A stretch of 64,000 nucleotides of DNA. Source: Bugula neritina (Eukaryota > Bryozoa > Gymnolaemata > Cheilostomatida > Bugulidae). The stretch lies in NCBI GenBank assembly GCA_964035545.1, contig OZ037766.1:12037722-12101721 (forward strand), given 5' to 3'. The notes beneath the pieces are model-generated. The model was given only the letters and a program-made list of their open reading frames with translations, was not told the origin of the DNA and ran no database searches. The first letter of the stretch is position 1. Every line of letters starts with the position of its first letter. This document shows positions 62,820 through 64,000 of this stretch, in pieces. The translations under genes and the position numbers were made by a program.

Positions 62820-64000
62820 ATGGATATTACACCCACTCACCTGAATGTTGAAGAAGAGTCCGGCGCACACCCTGGTAAGTCCACTAGACTAGAATTACCT
62901 CCTATACCGGAAAATTGTCTAGGTGGTGATGACCGTAGGAACTCGAACTCTGATTCCCAGAGTAAGTTCGAGATGTGGAGAACTCACACTTGGAACTCTG
63001 GAGGGTCAGAGTCACCCAACAGAGATTACCTACTTGACCAGGACATCCAGAGTGTCACTCTACCCCCACCCCGGCAGCTCGCAGTATCGCGACGAGTGCC
63101 ATATAAGGATATCACTAATAATAGAGTGAGTCAGCCATCACGAGTTGGAGATATCGGTCAGACTCGACCAGCTCAACTCTCTATTTCTGTTGTAGACACC
63201 GACAAAGTCGTAGAGCCTGCCTCTACGACTCTCACCTCATTCGGAAGATCCTCCGAAATCGCGACACCCCAGGAACAAGTAATGGAGGGAGATACAGAGA
63301 CCCCTGCCACTGTCGTCGATATTGGACTAGATGAAGGGGAGGAACAGTCTATCCTGTCCTCATCTGAGACTACAGACCCCCCTCAAGGACTAGGAGGAGC
63401 TGGAGAGCTAGGATTACCACGCGTTTTCAGCACCCGGTCTCACTGGACCAGCACCAAGACGCGGATCCTGATAGCTGAGGCCTGCGGGGAGCCTAGCAAC
63501 ACCAAGTGCCCCACCTGTGGGCGGAGCTTTACCTCGCACAGGCGACTACGGATACACGTCCAACAACATTACGTCAACTCATTCTGTCCGTGTGGGGAGT
63601 TTAGCTTCCAGCGTGACTACGTGCTCAAGCACCAACGTATCGGCCGCTGCCACACGGGCAGAATTTTTGATGTAGATGCAGACAATTATCTAGAATTCAG
63701 GGACCTGATTCTCCCCCACATCAGCGATCCCAAGAAGAGGGAGCTGTTGTCCCAAGGGTTCCCGGCCTGTCGACCCACTAGTCAGACTCAACCGCCAGAA
63801 GACCCCCCAAGTTGTGAGTTGCCACCCACCCAGCCTCTCCGGGTAGTGGTAACTCGAGCCGAAGCTACTGCAGAAGGAGACCGCTGGACGCCACGAGAAA
63901 CGGCCCGAACTAGAAGAGAACGGCGTAGACAGGGCGCACCGAGGCCGCGTAGTACCACTCCCTATACTACTAGGCACACACACCGTGGGCCCCCGGAGAG
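62820..64000 (+). CDS. Additional downstream ORF of the retrotransposon with C2H2 zinc-finger motifs (3' end outside window)
   Basis: A stop-free frame runs from 62556 to the window end (at least 481 codons). The ATG at 62820 has a favourable context (A at -3, G at +4); another at 62664 is weaker. The first about 210 residues are Ser/Pro/Glu-rich and look disordered. Then comes FSTRSHWTSTKTR, a canonical finger (CPTCGRSFTSHRRLRIHVQQ, then H), an atypical finger with CPC spacing (CPCGEFSFQRDYVLKH) ending near a CH pair, and a conserved-looking FRDLILPHISDPKKRELL block, followed by an Arg-rich stretch. There is no signal peptide or membrane span, so it is not an envelope glycoprotein. Nucleic-acid binding is inferred from the finger; the role in the element's cycle is unknown. 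Confidence 0.8.
   Translation, partial: MDITPTHLNVEEESGAHPGKSTRLELPPIPENCLGGDDRRNSNSDSQSKFEMWRTHTWNSGGSESPNRDYLLDQDIQSVTLPPPRQLAVSRRVPYKDITNNRVSQPSRVGDIGQTRPAQLSISVVDTDKVVEPASTTLTSFGRSSEIATPQEQVMEGDTETPATVVDIGLDEGEEQSILSSSETTDPPQGLGGAGELGLPRVFSTRSHWTSTKTRILIAEACGEPSNTKCPTCGRSFTSHRRLRIHVQQHYVNSFCPCGEFSFQRDYVLKHQRIGRCHTGRIFDVDADNYLEFRDLILPHISDPKKRELLSQGFPACRPTSQTQPPEDPPSCELPPTQPLRVVVTRAEATAEGDRWTPRETARTRRERRRQGAPRPRSTTPYTTRHTHRGPPE

Larger units (their letters stand above)
56503..64000 (+). mobile_element. Ty3/gypsy LTR retrotransposon, 5' LTR through downstream ORF (3' end outside window)
   Basis: Gene order is LTR, primer binding site, gag, protease, reverse transcriptase/RNase H, integrase (the gypsy order), then an additional downstream frame. 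The body is visibly GC-rich and intron-free against an AT-rich host background. Pol is interrupted by at least two frame changes (near 58990 and near 61013), so this copy is probably defective unless these are programmed. The 3' LTR and polypurine tract lie beyond 64000, so target duplication and LTR divergence cannot be assessed. Confidence 0.95.

Noticed and set aside
1-64000. CRISPR arrays, operons or bacterial regulatory sites
   Set aside because: The window is spliced eukaryotic DNA; the only regular repeats are satellites, microsatellites and transposable elements.

Overview
The window is eukaryotic nuclear DNA from an invertebrate animal. It is AT-rich, its genes are split into short exons with GT-AG introns, and it carries animal-specific families: a basigin-type Ig receptor tail, a myosin-light-chain-kinase-type kinase, an ODR4 homologue, a DUSP22/15-type phosphatase and a B-box coiled-coil protein. 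The gene set and the Ty3/gypsy element would suit a lophotrochozoan (mollusc, bryozoan, brachiopod or annelid), but that placement is an inference from memory and not tight.

Layout. 1-1162 (+): last two coding exons of a basigin/neuroplastin-like gene. 10196-2483 (-): complete MLCK-like kinase gene, 8 exons, about 1029 aa, kinase plus calmodulin-type regulatory helix plus long disordered tail. 23911-11426 (-): a 20-exon poly-zinc-finger gene, about 1863 aa and roughly 36 fingers, with an N-terminal C4 (ZAD-like) region; a 31-bp minisatellite with E-box motifs lies in one of its introns. 32663-27577 (-): 11-exon RING-less double-B-box/coiled-coil gene. 34751-42194 (+): 12-exon chimeric gene whose first five exons are an inverted duplicate of the first five exons of the poly-zinc-finger gene, spliced to unrelated zinc-finger and Myb/SANT-like exons. 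42.66-43.4 kb (+): broken inverted copy of part of the ODR4 gene. 49928-44268 (-): complete ODR4 homologue, 11 exons, about 436 aa. 56274-52141 (-): complete DUSP22/15-like phosphatase, 9 exons, about 353 aa. 56503-64000 (+): 5' LTR and body of a GC-rich Ty3/gypsy retrotransposon that runs off the window.

The exon models were built by hand. For each complete gene I matched splice sites and checked that exon lengths and codon phases add up; the one ambiguous junction is exon 6/7 of the chimeric gene. Host genes show no obvious shared pathway. What unites the region is rearrangement: two inverted duplications, three small inverted-repeat element families, a hAT-like insertion and a young-looking retroelement.

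The most unusual items are the long open frame downstream of integrase in the retrotransposon (at least 393 codons from its preferred ATG, with C2H2-type finger motifs, in the position where env sits in retroviruses), the chimeric zinc-finger gene, and the alternating C2H2/C2HC two-finger modules of the large zinc-finger protein.
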